A DNA stretch of 64,000 nt from Pseudomonas sichuanensis (GTDB lineage Bacteria; Pseudomonadota; Gammaproteobacteria; Pseudomonadales; Pseudomonadaceae): NCBI RefSeq assembly GCF_003231305.1, contig NZ_QKVM01000026.1:17260-81259 (forward strand), given 5' to 3'. A model generated the notes under the pieces. It saw only the letters and a program-made list of their open reading frames with translations. It did no database searches and was not told the DNA's origin. This document shows, one piece after another, positions 44,153-52,485 of this stretch (positions are counted from its first letter, which is position 1; each line of letters starts with the position of its first letter). The translations under genes were made by a program, and so were the position numbers.

Positions 44153-44848
44153 ATGACCACCTGCGCCCACGCCGCCCCGCACCTGCCTGCCCTGCTGGGT
44201 GCCGGCGAAACCCGCCTGTCGGCGGAGCAGATCTACCCCCGCCTGTTCGACGCCATTCTCGAACAGCGCCTGCCACCGGGCAGCGCCTTGCCCGAGCAGG
44301 CCCTGGGCAACGCCTTCGGGGTCAGCCGCACGGTGATCCGCCGGGTGCTCGGGCGCCTGTCCGACCAGCAGGTGATCGTGCAGCGCCCCAGCCACACCGC
44401 GCACCTGGCCGCCCCCGACCCCGAGCAGGCGCGCCAGGTGCTCAGCGCCCGGCGCCTGGCCGAGACCACGCTGATCGGCCTGGCCACCCAGCGCGCGCGC
44501 CCGGCGCAGATCCGCCAGCTGCGCCAGCTGGTCGAACGCGAACGCCAGCACCATGAGCAGGGCGAACGCTGCACGGCGATCCGTCTGGGTGGCGAGTTCC
44601 ACATGAAGCTGGCGCAGATGGCCGCCAACGCCCCGCTGGCGCGTTTTCTCAACGGGCTGGTGCCGATGACTTCGCTGATCATCGCCCGCTATGAGTCGCC
44701 CTGCTGCGAGCACTGTGCCTGGCAGGAGCACGCGGCGATCATCGATGCGGTGGAGAGCGGTGACAGCGGCGCGGCGCTGGCGTTGATGCATGAGCATCTG
44801 GACCATCTGGAAGCCAAGCTTGATCTGGGGCGGGGGGAATTGGGGTAA
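44153..44848 (+). CDS. GntR-family regulator, FCD domain
   Basis: The 231-residue protein has a GntR winged helix (EQALGNAFGVSRTVIRRVLGRLSDQQVIVQRP) and an FCD domain (LGGEFHMKLAQMAANAPLARFL, then WQEHAAIIDAVESGD and MHEHLDHLE) whose His residues form the usual metal site. It lies 15 bases after the FadR-like gene, so both are probably cotranscribed with the symporter. Two GntR regulators in one short operon is unusual; its own target is unknown, but purine or organic acid catabolism is common for this branch. Confidence 0.85.
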   Translation: MTTCAHAAPHLPALLGAGETRLSAEQIYPRLFDAILEQRLPPGSALPEQALGNAFGVSRTVIRRVLGRLSDQQVIVQRPSHTAHLAAPDPEQARQVLSARRLAETTLIGLATQRARPAQIRQLRQLVERERQHHEQGERCTAIRLGGEFHMKLAQMAANAPLARFLNGLVPMTSLIIARYESPCCEHCAWQEHAAIIDAVESGDSGAALALMHEHLDHLEAKLDLGRGELG

Positions 44849-44887
44849 GGCCACCAGGTGCTCGCCGGTGGTTTTGCAGCGCCTATG

Positions 44888-44919
44888 AGATCGAGCGCCG
44901 CGCGGGCGGCGCTCGATCT
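44888..44919. repeat. Inverted repeat agatcgagcgccgc
   Basis: A perfect 14-bp inverted repeat (agatcgagcgccgc / gcggcgctcgatct) with loop gcgg lies between the GntR and lipoprotein genes. It may be a terminator or a member of another REP-like family. Confidence 0.65.
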
Positions 44920-45061
44920 TGAGGGCGCTGCAGATCTATCGCCATGCACCTGGCCGCCCTCCTGCAATCCCAAGACAGCATGTCGCCCCCCACCAAACAC
45001 ACCGCTTTACCGCCCTATACTCGAAAAACCACCCCAGCCTCTACCCAGGGAGGCAGCCCGC

Positions 45062-46102
45062 GTGAAGCCGCTCGCCCTACTTTTGCCTGCCTGCTTCATC
45101 CTGGCCCTCACCGGCTGCGCCGGCAAACGCCCCCCTGCCCCGCCGCCACCGCAAAACCTGCCCCCCGCCGTCTGGCAGCGCATCGACCAGGACATCATCG
45201 AAGCCTCCGCCGCCGCCGCAGGTTCGGCCAACGACTACGCCCGACGCTCGATGCGGGTGTGGAAGGAACAGGTGCAGCAACGCACCGAAAACGACTTCAT
45301 CCCCTGGTTCACCGGCTACTGGACCCAGCAATGGCTCACGCTCAAGGTGGCCTGGTACAAGATGAACAACGGCGATGGCAACGAGCCGCCCGAAAAGCGC
45401 CTTGGCCTGTACTTGCAGGAGCAGTACCACCAGCGGGTGATCGACCCGGTGGCCGAACAGATCAACCCCGAAGGTATCCGCGACCGCGCCAGCGAGCTGT
45501 ATCTGCAGCTGCTGGGCCAACAACTGCCGGCGATCATCCAGCGCTACAACGCCCCGCCCGAGCAGTTCAGCCAGCGCCTGAACCGTATCCCCGCCATCGC
45601 CCTCGGCCCGCCCGATGCGCGCAACGCCACGCTCTATCAGTTGCTCAGGGCCAAGTCGCTGGAACAGCAGCCGGCCTGGCAATCGCTGCGCCAGCAGCTG
45701 CATCAACAGGCCTCCAAGGCGCCGGGGCAGACCGATGCGCGGCTGTCGTCGGTGGCCACCCAGGCCAGCGAAAAACTCGGCGCCAGCCTCGCCCCGCGCG
45801 GGGCGGCCAGCGCCATCGCCGCCGCGGTGGGCAAGGCGGCGGGGGCCATGATTTCGGTGGTGGTGACCGGCTACGGCATGCTTTCCCACGACCGCGAGCA
45901 GCCGCAGATGATCGAGCAGTTGCGGGTGATCCTCAACGTGGCGCTGAACGAGGAATGGCAGGAATTGATGGAGAACCGCCAGAGCGGGGCCATGGCGGGG
46001 GTTTACTACCTGTCCGGGCAGGTGGAAGACAGCCTGCTTGCCAACCGGGTGCCCTTACAGGAGCAGCAGCAGGCGCCGCTGCTGATTCGCTTGCCGCCTT
46101 GA
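45062..46102 (+). CDS. Lipoprotein of unknown function
   Basis: The 346-residue protein begins (GTG) with MKPLALLLPACFILALTGCAG, a lipoprotein signal with lipobox LTGC, followed by a Pro-rich linker (RPPAPPPPQNLPPA) and a largely helical domain. A Gly/Ala-rich hydrophobic stretch (about residues 240-275, AASAIAAAVGKAAGAMISVV) could insert into a membrane. GGGAGG lies eight bases before the GTG. There is no domain I recognise. The downstream neighbour is convergent. Confidence 0.8.
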   Translation: MKPLALLLPACFILALTGCAGKRPPAPPPPQNLPPAVWQRIDQDIIEASAAAAGSANDYARRSMRVWKEQVQQRTENDFIPWFTGYWTQQWLTLKVAWYKMNNGDGNEPPEKRLGLYLQEQYHQRVIDPVAEQINPEGIRDRASELYLQLLGQQLPAIIQRYNAPPEQFSQRLNRIPAIALGPPDARNATLYQLLRAKSLEQQPAWQSLRQQLHQQASKAPGQTDARLSSVATQASEKLGASLAPRGAASAIAAAVGKAAGAMISVVVTGYGMLSHDREQPQMIEQLRVILNVALNEEWQELMENRQSGAMAGVYYLSGQVEDSLLANRVPLQEQQQAPLLIRLPP

Positions 46103-46123
46103 GTGGGTCGGTTGTTAGTAGCG

Positions 46124-46193
46124 GCCTCATCGCCGGCAAGCCGGCTCCCACAAGGGGGCATGAGCCTGTAGGAGCCGGCTTGCCGGCGATGAG
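46124..46193. repeat. REP inverted pair, type B
   Basis: Cctcatcgccggcaagccggctcc (46124-46147) and its exact complement (46170-46193) lie between convergent genes. It is the same family as the pair at 26871. Confidence 0.9.
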
Positions 46194-46207
46194 GGCAAGC
46201 CGGATCT

Positions 46208-46642
46208 TCAGGCCGACGCTGGCGCCATGGCCGAAGTCGGCAAGCCGAAGATCCGATCGAACGCCCAGTTGTAGGCGAAGGTGTAGCACGGCACCAGGAT
46301 GATGAACGCCAGGTCCACCACCAACGCTTCCAGCAAGGTCATGTCCAGCCACCAGGCGATCAGCGGAATCAGGTATACCACCAGGGTCAGCTGGAAACCG
46401 ATGGCATGCGCCACCCGCCGGGCCAGGCTGCGCCCGCGTGTCGCCTGGCGGCTCTCCCACCACTCGAACAGGCTGTTGTAGATCAGGTTCCAGGCCATGG
46501 CGATGGTGGTGATCATCACCGCCAGCGGGCCGGTGTGCGAAGCCTGGGTGTCGGACAGGTAGGCCAGGCCCAGGGTCGACATGCACAGGCCGATCAATTC
46601 ATAGAAGGTCACGTAGACCAGTTTGCGTTTGAGTCCTTGCAC
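46208..46642 (-). CDS. PACE-family efflux transporter (AceI type)
   Basis: The 144-residue protein has four transmembrane helices in two tandem BTP repeats: YVTFYELIGLCMSTLGLAY ... MAWNLIYNSLFEWWE and HAIGFQLTLVVYLIPLIAWWL ... YTFAYNWAFDRIFG. The conserved Glu in the first helix (YELIG) is the proton-coupling residue of AceI. These pumps export chlorhexidine, acriflavine and possibly polyamines. The gene is divergent from a LysR regulator, as aceI is from aceR, so expression is likely inducer dependent. Confidence 0.9.
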   Translation of the reverse strand: MQGLKRKLVYVTFYELIGLCMSTLGLAYLSDTQASHTGPLAVMITTIAMAWNLIYNSLFEWWESRQATRGRSLARRVAHAIGFQLTLVVYLIPLIAWWLDMTLLEALVVDLAFIILVPCYTFAYNWAFDRIFGLPTSAMAPASA

Positions 46643-46696
46643 GGGGTTACCTTTACCGCTGGTTTGTCGAAGGCGGGCAAGGATGCTTCAATTATC

Positions 46697-46736
46697 TTGA
46701 CAGAAAAAGTCAGCACCTTTCAGATTCACTGAAAGG
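46697..46736. promoter_or_regulatory. Divergent control region with palindrome, PACE pump and LysR genes
   Basis: On the plus strand TTGACA (46697-46702) and TCAGAT (46720-46725) are 17 bases apart and could drive the LysR gene. The palindrome cctttcag-attca-ctgaaagg (46716-46736) overlaps both this -10 and the AAAGGAG ribosome site, a likely LysR self-repression operator. Confidence 0.5.
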
Positions 46737-46744
46737 AGACTGCC

Positions 46745-47623
46745 ATGAATTTTTCCAGCGACACCATCCTGCTATTGCTCGCCGTGCTCGATCACGGTTC
46801 GTTTTCCGCCGCTGCCCGTGCGCTTGGGCGCGTCCCATCGGCGGTGAGCATGGCCATCGGCAACCTTGAAGCCGAGCTGGGCTACAGCCTGTTCGAGCGT
46901 GGCTCGCGCGAGGCGCGCCCCACCGCCCAGGCCCTGGCCCTGGAGCCCCATGCACGGCTGATCGCCGAGCAACTGGGGCTGCTGAGCGTGCATGCCCTGG
47001 AGTTGTCGCGCGGGTTGGAAAGCAGCCTGGCCATCGCGGTGGTCCCTGACATCGACCAGCGCCCGCTGCTCGCGGCCATCGCCCGCCTGGGCGAGCGCTA
47101 CCCACTGCTCGATATCGAGCTGCTGGCCGCGCCGCAGGAAGACGCCCTGCAACTGCTCGACAGCGCCAGGGTCAGCCTGTGCCTGGCCTTTGCCGGGCTG
47201 CAGGTCGACCCACGGCGCAGCTTCCAGCACATCGCCATGGAATCGCTGGTGGCGACCCTGTCACCGCAACACCCTGCCTATCTCGAGGGCCGCATTCGCG
47301 ACCTCGAAGACCTGGTGCACCTGCGCCAGATCCTGGTGCGCAGCCGCGACCTGCCGCTGGCCGACCCACGCTCATTGATCGGCACCTCGCACTGGCGCAC
47401 CGACAGCCTCGACCTGGCCGTGCAGATGGTCGAGGCGGGCCTGGGCTGGGGCGACCTGCCGTTGTCGCGGGTCGCCCCACTGGTCAGGGCCGGGCGCCTG
47501 GTACGCCTGGACTTTCGCAATACCCGCAACGCCCTGGAACTGCCGGTGCACGCGTTCTGGCTCAAGCAGCAACCCATGGGCCAGGCGGCCAGGGCGCTGG
47601 TGGCGCTGCTGGCCTCGAAATGA
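46745..47623 (+). CDS. LysR-family regulator, AceR-like
   Basis: The 292-residue protein has an N-terminal winged helix (LLAVLDHGSFSAAARALGRVPSAVSMAIGNLEAELGYSLFER) and a LysR substrate-binding domain. The gene is divergent from the PACE efflux gene with 102 bases between, the arrangement of aceR-aceI. It probably activates the pump in response to a cationic biocide or polyamine. The start at 46745 has AAAGGAG upstream. Confidence 0.9.
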   Translation: MNFSSDTILLLLAVLDHGSFSAAARALGRVPSAVSMAIGNLEAELGYSLFERGSREARPTAQALALEPHARLIAEQLGLLSVHALELSRGLESSLAIAVVPDIDQRPLLAAIARLGERYPLLDIELLAAPQEDALQLLDSARVSLCLAFAGLQVDPRRSFQHIAMESLVATLSPQHPAYLEGRIRDLEDLVHLRQILVRSRDLPLADPRSLIGTSHWRTDSLDLAVQMVEAGLGWGDLPLSRVAPLVRAGRLVRLDFRNTRNALELPVHAFWLKQQPMGQAARALVALLASK

Positions 47624-47773
47624 TTTGTGACCACTTGAGGGCATAGCAGCCAACCCCTGCGACATTTAGTCTTTCAACATTTTGCGCAAACGGCCGATAC
47701 CTCGGGAACAGGCCCCGCCCCTCGTGCCACAAGCATGCGGCGCCCTTCCTTCCCAGAATCAAGGTCTCGAAAC

Positions 47774-49660
47774 ATGAACCTGAAATTCCGCCACAAGATC
47801 CTGCTCAGTGCCTGCGGCGTCGTCGTCCTGGCATTCGCGTTGTTCACCCTCTACAACGACTACCTGCAGCGCAATACCATTCGCCAGAACATCGAGTCAT
47901 CGGTGCGCCAGGCCGGTCTGCAGACCGCCAGCAGCGTGCAGAACTGGATGAGCGGGCGCATCCTGGTGCTGGAAAACCTGGCCCAGGACATCGCCCAGCA
48001 AGGCGCCGGCAGCAACGTACCTGGGCTGGTCGACCAGCCGTCGTACACCAGCAACTTCCAGTTCACCTACTTCGGCCAGAACACCGGCCTGTTCACCCAG
48101 CGCCCTGACGCGAAAATGCCCGACGGCTACGACCCGCGCCAGCGCCCGTGGTACACCCAGGCGGTCAGTGCCAACCAGACCCTGCTGACGCCGCCCTACC
48201 AGGCATCGGTCGGCGGCCTGGTGGTGACCATCGCCATCCCGGTCAAGGCAAAATCCAACGGCGAGCTGCTGGGCGTGGTCGGCGGCGACTTGAGCCTGAA
48301 CACCCTGGTCGAGATCATCAACGCCGTGGACTTCGGCGGCATCGGCCATGCGTTCCTGGTCGACCGCGATGGCCAGGTCATCGTCAGCCCGGACAAAGAC
48401 CGGGTGATGAAGAACCTCAAGGACATCTACCCCGGCAGCCCCCTGCGCGTCGAACCCGGCATGCAGGACGTGAGCCTCGACGGCAAGGACCGCATCATCT
48501 CCTTCGCCCCGGTGCAAGGTTTGCCGTCGGCGCAGTGGTACATCGGCCTGTCGATCGACAAGGACAAGGCCTACGCCCCACTGAGCCAGTTCCGCACCTC
48601 GGCGATCATCGCCATGCTCATCGCCGTCGCCGCCATCGCCGGCCTGCTCGGCCTGCTGATCCCGGTGCTGATGCGCCCGCTGACCACCATGGGCCGTGCC
48701 ATGCAGGACATCGCCGAAGGCGAAGGCGACCTGACCCGCCGTCTGGCCGTGGAAAACAAGGACGAGTTCGGCGAACTGGCCACCGCCTTCAACCGCTTCG
48801 TCGAGCGGATCCATGCCTCGATCAGCGAAGTGTCCTCGGCCACCCGCCTGGTGCATGACCTGTCGGAAAAAGTGGTGGGCGCCTCCAACGCCTCGCTGAG
48901 CGGCTCCGAAGAGCAGAGCATGCGCACCAACAGCGTCGCTGCAGCGATCAACGAGCTGGGCGCCGCCACCCAGGAGATCGCCCGCAATGCCGCGGACGCC
49001 TCGCAACACGCCAGCGGCGCCAGCGAACAGGCCCACGGCGGCCGCGCGGTGGTGGAAGAAGCGATCAGCGCGATGACCGCCCTGTCGCTGCGCATCAGCG
49101 AATCCTGCGAGCAGATCGAAACGCTCAATGCCAGCACCGATGAGATCGGCAAGATCCTCGACGTGATCAAGGGCATCTCCCAGCAAACCAACCTGCTGGC
49201 GCTCAATGCCGCCATCGAGGCTGCCCGTGCCGGCGAGGCCGGGCGTGGCTTTGCCGTGGTCGCCGACGAAGTGCGCAACCTGGCACACCGCACCCAGGAA
49301 TCGGCGGAAGAAATCCACCGCATGATCACCAGCCTGCAGGTGGGCTCGCGCGAGGCGGTGCACACCATGAACACCAGCCAGGTCTCCAGCGAAGAGACCG
49401 TGCAGGTGGCCAACCAGGCCGGCGAGCGCCTGGCCAGCGTGACCCAGCGCATCGGCGAGATCGACGGCATGAACCAGTCGGTGGCCACCGCCACCGAAGA
49501 GCAGACCGCCGTGGTCGAGAGCCTCAACCTGGACATCACCCAGATCAACGCCCTGAACCAGCAAGGGGTGGAGAACCTCAACGAAACCCTGCGCCACTGC
49601 GACGCCCTGAGCCAGCAGGCCGGGCGCCTGAAGCAACTGGTGGGCAGCTTCCGCATCTGA
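47774..49660 (+). CDS. Methyl-accepting chemotaxis protein, dCache amino acid receptor
   Basis: The 628-residue protein has an N-terminal helix (10-30), a periplasmic dCache_1 domain of about 245 residues, a second helix (278-300), HAMP (MQDIAEGEGDLTRRLAV) and a signalling domain (QQTNLLALNAAIEAARAGEA). The dCache amino acid motif is intact: Tyr119, Arg124, Trp126, Tyr127 (YDPRQRPWY), Tyr142 and Asp172 (GGDLSL), nearly the same numbering as in PctA of P. aeruginosa. It should sense L-amino acids; the P. putida equivalent is McpA. The ATG at 47774 was chosen from the membrane anchor. Confidence 0.93.
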   Translation: MNLKFRHKILLSACGVVVLAFALFTLYNDYLQRNTIRQNIESSVRQAGLQTASSVQNWMSGRILVLENLAQDIAQQGAGSNVPGLVDQPSYTSNFQFTYFGQNTGLFTQRPDAKMPDGYDPRQRPWYTQAVSANQTLLTPPYQASVGGLVVTIAIPVKAKSNGELLGVVGGDLSLNTLVEIINAVDFGGIGHAFLVDRDGQVIVSPDKDRVMKNLKDIYPGSPLRVEPGMQDVSLDGKDRIISFAPVQGLPSAQWYIGLSIDKDKAYAPLSQFRTSAIIAMLIAVAAIAGLLGLLIPVLMRPLTTMGRAMQDIAEGEGDLTRRLAVENKDEFGELATAFNRFVERIHASISEVSSATRLVHDLSEKVVGASNASLSGSEEQSMRTNSVAAAINELGAATQEIARNAADASQHASGASEQAHGGRAVVEEAISAMTALSLRISESCEQIETLNASTDEIGKILDVIKGISQQTNLLALNAAIEAARAGEAGRGFAVVADEVRNLAHRTQESAEEIHRMITSLQVGSREAVHTMNTSQVSSEETVQVANQAGERLASVTQRIGEIDGMNQSVATATEEQTAVVESLNLDITQINALNQQGVENLNETLRHCDALSQQAGRLKQLVGSFRI

Positions 49661-49670
49661 TGTGATGCCC

Positions 49671-49724
49671 ATCGCGGGGCAAGCCCGCTCCCACGCTTTT
49701 GTGGGAGCGGGCTTGCCCCGCGAT
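49671..49724. repeat. REP inverted pair, type A, short loop
   Basis: Perfect 24-base arms (atcgcggggcaagcccgctcccac and complement) around gctttt lie between convergent genes. Confidence 0.92.
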
Positions 49725-49730
49725 GGCCCT

Positions 49731-50795
49731 TCACGCCACCGCCACGTCCCTGCTCTTGCCGCGCTTGACCCACCCCACCAGTACCGCCGCCATCAGCACC
49801 AACCCCAGGTAGCCGAACAGCGGATACACCTGCCCCACCAGGCTGATGAAGCCCACCAGGCTGCACACGAACCCCACCACACCCGCCACCACCGCCCCAC
49901 CGCGGAACTTCGCCGTGCCCGCCGGCAGCAGCCGCGAAAGGAACGAGAACAGGGTGCCCACCGCCGTGTTGACGATCATGCCGAAGATGATCAGGCACAT
50001 CACCAGCCCCAGCAGCGGTGACAGCTCGTTGGCGATCGACAGCATCGGCATGGGCAGTGCGGCGACGCTGTCCAGGCGCGACAGCATGCCGGCACTCATC
50101 ACCAGCATCAGCCCGCCCAGGGCTGCGCCGCCGAGCAGGCCGCCGACCACCGCGCTGCGGCGGCTGCTCGCCGAACCACCGAGGATCGCCAGGATAGGCG
50201 CACCGGCAACGATGTTGTAGGACACATACAGGAACGCCCCCAGCAGCCAATGGCTCGCGCCGGCTTGCTGCTGGCTGGCCAGCTGGTCGAGGGCGGCGAA
50301 GCTCTGGTCGCGGGTAAACACTGCGTACAGCGCGATGGCCGAGGCCACCAGGATCAGCAAGGGGGTGATCGCGCCAATGGCGACCATCACCTTCTGCACG
50401 TCCAGGCAGACAATGCCCACCACCAGCACCGTGACCAGCACGCTGCCAGCCAGGGCCGGCACGCCGAACTGCTGCTCCAGCAACGCACCGCCCCCCGCGA
50501 GCATGACCACCATGACGCCGAACATGAAAAAGGTGATCATCCAGTCGACCAGCAGGCCCAGGTGTCGGCCGCAGATGGCCTGGATCACCTGCTTGTGCGA
50601 CGTCGCCTGCAGGCGGTTGCCCAACCCTGCCAGGGCCATGCCGAGGAAGGTGAACAGGGCGGCGCTGACCAATGCCCCGAGCATGCCCCAGATGCCGAAA
50701 TCGACGAAGAACAACAGCAGTTCCCGCCCGGACGCAAAACCCGCCCCCACGATCACGCCGACGAAAGCGCCAGCGATTTTCAGCTGCTCTTGCAT
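49731..50795 (-). CDS. YkvI-type membrane transporter
   Basis: The 354-residue protein has about ten transmembrane helices and begins MQEQLKIAGAFVGVIVGAGFASGREL, the N-terminal GAGFASGxE signature of the YkvI branch of the APC superfamily. Its substrate is unknown. It lies downstream of ridA and a D-amino acid dehydrogenase gene on the same strand, so a D- or basic amino acid is a fair guess. The ATG at 50795 has AGAGG five bases upstream; a GTG two codons earlier is less likely. Confidence 0.82.
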   Translation of the reverse strand: MQEQLKIAGAFVGVIVGAGFASGRELLLFFVDFGIWGMLGALVSAALFTFLGMALAGLGNRLQATSHKQVIQAICGRHLGLLVDWMITFFMFGVMVVMLAGGGALLEQQFGVPALAGSVLVTVLVVGIVCLDVQKVMVAIGAITPLLILVASAIALYAVFTRDQSFAALDQLASQQQAGASHWLLGAFLYVSYNIVAGAPILAILGGSASSRRSAVVGGLLGGAALGGLMLVMSAGMLSRLDSVAALPMPMLSIANELSPLLGLVMCLIIFGMIVNTAVGTLFSFLSRLLPAGTAKFRGGAVVAGVVGFVCSLVGFISLVGQVYPLFGYLGLVLMAAVLVGWVKRGKSRDVAVA

Positions 50796-50850
50796 GTGCA
50801 CCTCTGGTTTTTATTGTTGTGTGTTGGTGAGGCCGCCAATCGGCGTGGCC

Positions 50851-51222
50851 CTACCCGACGTATGCCTGCACCTCGATTTCCACATCCACCCCCAGCGCCA
50901 ACGCCGAAGCCACGGTGGAACGCACCGGCAGCGCCGCGCCGAAGAACTCCTTGTACACCTCGTTGAAACCGGCGAAATGGCCCATGTCCGACAGCCATAC
51001 GGTGGCCTTCACCACCTGGTCGAGCCGTGCACCGCAGGCCGCCAGGCTTTCCTGGATGCGCTCACAGGCGGCGCGGGTCTGGGCCTGGATATCGCCCTTC
51101 ACCACCTCGCCGGCAGGGCTCATCGGGATCTGCCCGGAAAGGAACAGGAAACCACCCGCTTTTACCGCGCGGGAAAACGGAAACGGCAGGCTGCTGGGAA
51201 AACGCTGAATGTCATTGCTCAT
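50851..51222 (-). CDS. RidA-family enamine/imine deaminase
   Basis: The 123-residue protein has the RidA signatures AVKAGGFLFLSGQIPMSP, VVKATVWLSDMGHFAGFNEVY and PVRSTV with the catalytic Arg101, then EIEVQAYV. RidA proteins hydrolyse reactive 2-imino or 2-enamino acids to keto acids. Its start overlaps the end of the upstream D-amino acid dehydrogenase gene by 11 bases. That enzyme makes exactly such imino acids, so the two steps are coupled in one operon. Confidence 0.92.
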   Translation of the reverse strand: MSNDIQRFPSSLPFPFSRAVKAGGFLFLSGQIPMSPAGEVVKGDIQAQTRAACERIQESLAACGARLDQVVKATVWLSDMGHFAGFNEVYKEFFGAALPVRSTVASALALGVDVEIEVQAYVG

Positions 51223-52372
51223 GGCAATCTCCTTTACTGGTTGAGTTGAAACGTGCCGGGGACAGGCGCGCAGGCTCGACCCCTTGCTGGGTGAGGCTTG
51301 AGCACAAGGGCAGGCCTTGCAGCAGGTCCGCCGCCAGCCGCGAGGCCCCGGCGGCCGACTGGATACCGTAGCCTCCCTGGGCGGCCAGCCAGAAGAACGC
51401 CGGCTGCTGCGGGTCGAAGCCGATCACCAGGTCGCCGTCGGCGACGAACGAGCGCAAGCCTGCCCAGCTGTGGCTGGGCCGACGGATCTCGAGGGTGGTG
51501 ATGGCTTCGATGTTGAAGATGCCCAAGGCCAGGTCGAGTTCTTCGGGCGCGGCGTCCTGAGGCTCGACCGGGTCGGCGTTGGCCGGTGACCCCAACAGTT
51601 GGCCGGCATCGGGCTTGAAATAGAAACTTTCGTCGACACCGATCACTGCAGGCCAGCGGGCGAAATCGTGCTGCGCCGGGCCTGGGAAGGTGAACGCGCT
51701 GCGTCGGCAGGGCTGCAGGCCGACGGTATCTACCCCGCACCGCTCGGCCACGCGGTCGGCCCAGGCGCCGGCGGCGTTGACCAGTTGCCGTGCCTGCAAC
51801 TGGCTGCCATCGTCCAGTTCGACCTGCCAGAGGCCGCTCACATACTGGGCCCGAACCAGTTCGGCGTTGCAACGCAACTCACCACCAGCCTGACGGAACC
51901 CGCGCAGGAAACCTTGGTGCAGGGCGTGCACGTCGAGGTCCATGGCACCGGTTTCATGCACCGCACCGGCCACCAGTTCGCCACGCAAGCTGGGTACCAG
52001 GGCCACCGCCGCGTCGGCATCGAGCAGGCTGACGGCGGTGCCGTTGGCCAGGTTCTGGGCGTAGGTGGCGTCGAGCAGGTCGCGCTGTTGGTGGCTGGCG
52101 ACGTAAAGGCAGCCGCGCGGTTCCAGCAATCCATGCTCACAGAAGCCTGCCGGCGGCTGCTCGTAGAACGCCCGGCTGGCGCGGGTCAGGGCCTGGATCT
52201 GCGGGGTGCCGTAGGCCTCCATGAACATGGCCGCCGAACGCCCGGTGGCGTGGTAGCCCGGCTGCGCCTCGCGTTCGAGCATCAGTACCCGCTGCTGCCC
52301 GGCCAGGCGGTAGCCCAGTGAGGCACCGGCAATGCCGGCACCGATGATCAGGGTGTCATGGATCTGGGTCAT
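51212..52372 (-). CDS. FAD-dependent D-amino acid dehydrogenase, DauA-like
   Basis: The 386-residue flavoprotein begins with the dinucleotide fold TLIIGAGIAGASLGYRLAG and continues LEREAQPGYHATGRSAAMF, AYGTPQIQALTRASRAFYE, PPAGFCEHGLLEPRG, LVNAAGAWADRVAE, ESFYFKPDAGQLLGSPANAD, RRPSHSWAGLRSFVADGD and AAQGGYGIQ. These stretches match P. aeruginosa DauA, the D-arginine dehydrogenase, very closely. It oxidises D-Arg or other D-amino acids to imino acids, passing electrons to the respiratory chain. It heads an operon with ridA and a transporter, divergent from a cupin regulator. Confidence 0.9.
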   Translation of the reverse strand: MTQIHDTLIIGAGIAGASLGYRLAGQQRVLMLEREAQPGYHATGRSAAMFMEAYGTPQIQALTRASRAFYEQPPAGFCEHGLLEPRGCLYVASHQQRDLLDATYAQNLANGTAVSLLDADAAVALVPSLRGELVAGAVHETGAMDLDVHALHQGFLRGFRQAGGELRCNAELVRAQYVSGLWQVELDDGSQLQARQLVNAAGAWADRVAERCGVDTVGLQPCRRSAFTFPGPAQHDFARWPAVIGVDESFYFKPDAGQLLGSPANADPVEPQDAAPEELDLALGIFNIEAITTLEIRRPSHSWAGLRSFVADGDLVIGFDPQQPAFFWLAAQGGYGIQSAAGASRLAADLLQGLPLCSSLTQQGVEPARLSPARFNSTSKGDCHEQ

Positions 52373-52402
52373 CTACGCTCCCGCCGCGTTAATTATCATT
52401 TG

Positions 52403-52426
52403 TGAGAATTCTAATATATGAGAATT
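52403..52426. promoter_or_regulatory. Operator-like repeats in the D-amino acid operon control region
   Basis: The sequence tgagaatt occurs at 52403-52410 and again at 52419-52426, 16 bases apart, and aattct-N8-agaatt forms an inverted repeat within it. The AT-rich block lies between the dehydrogenase operon and the divergent XRE-cupin gene. Confidence 0.55.
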
Positions 52427-52485
52427 TCGGATTGCGCAAGCGTCCAAGGTAAGATGCCCGGCCCACCGCCTGTTCGAGAGCCCTG

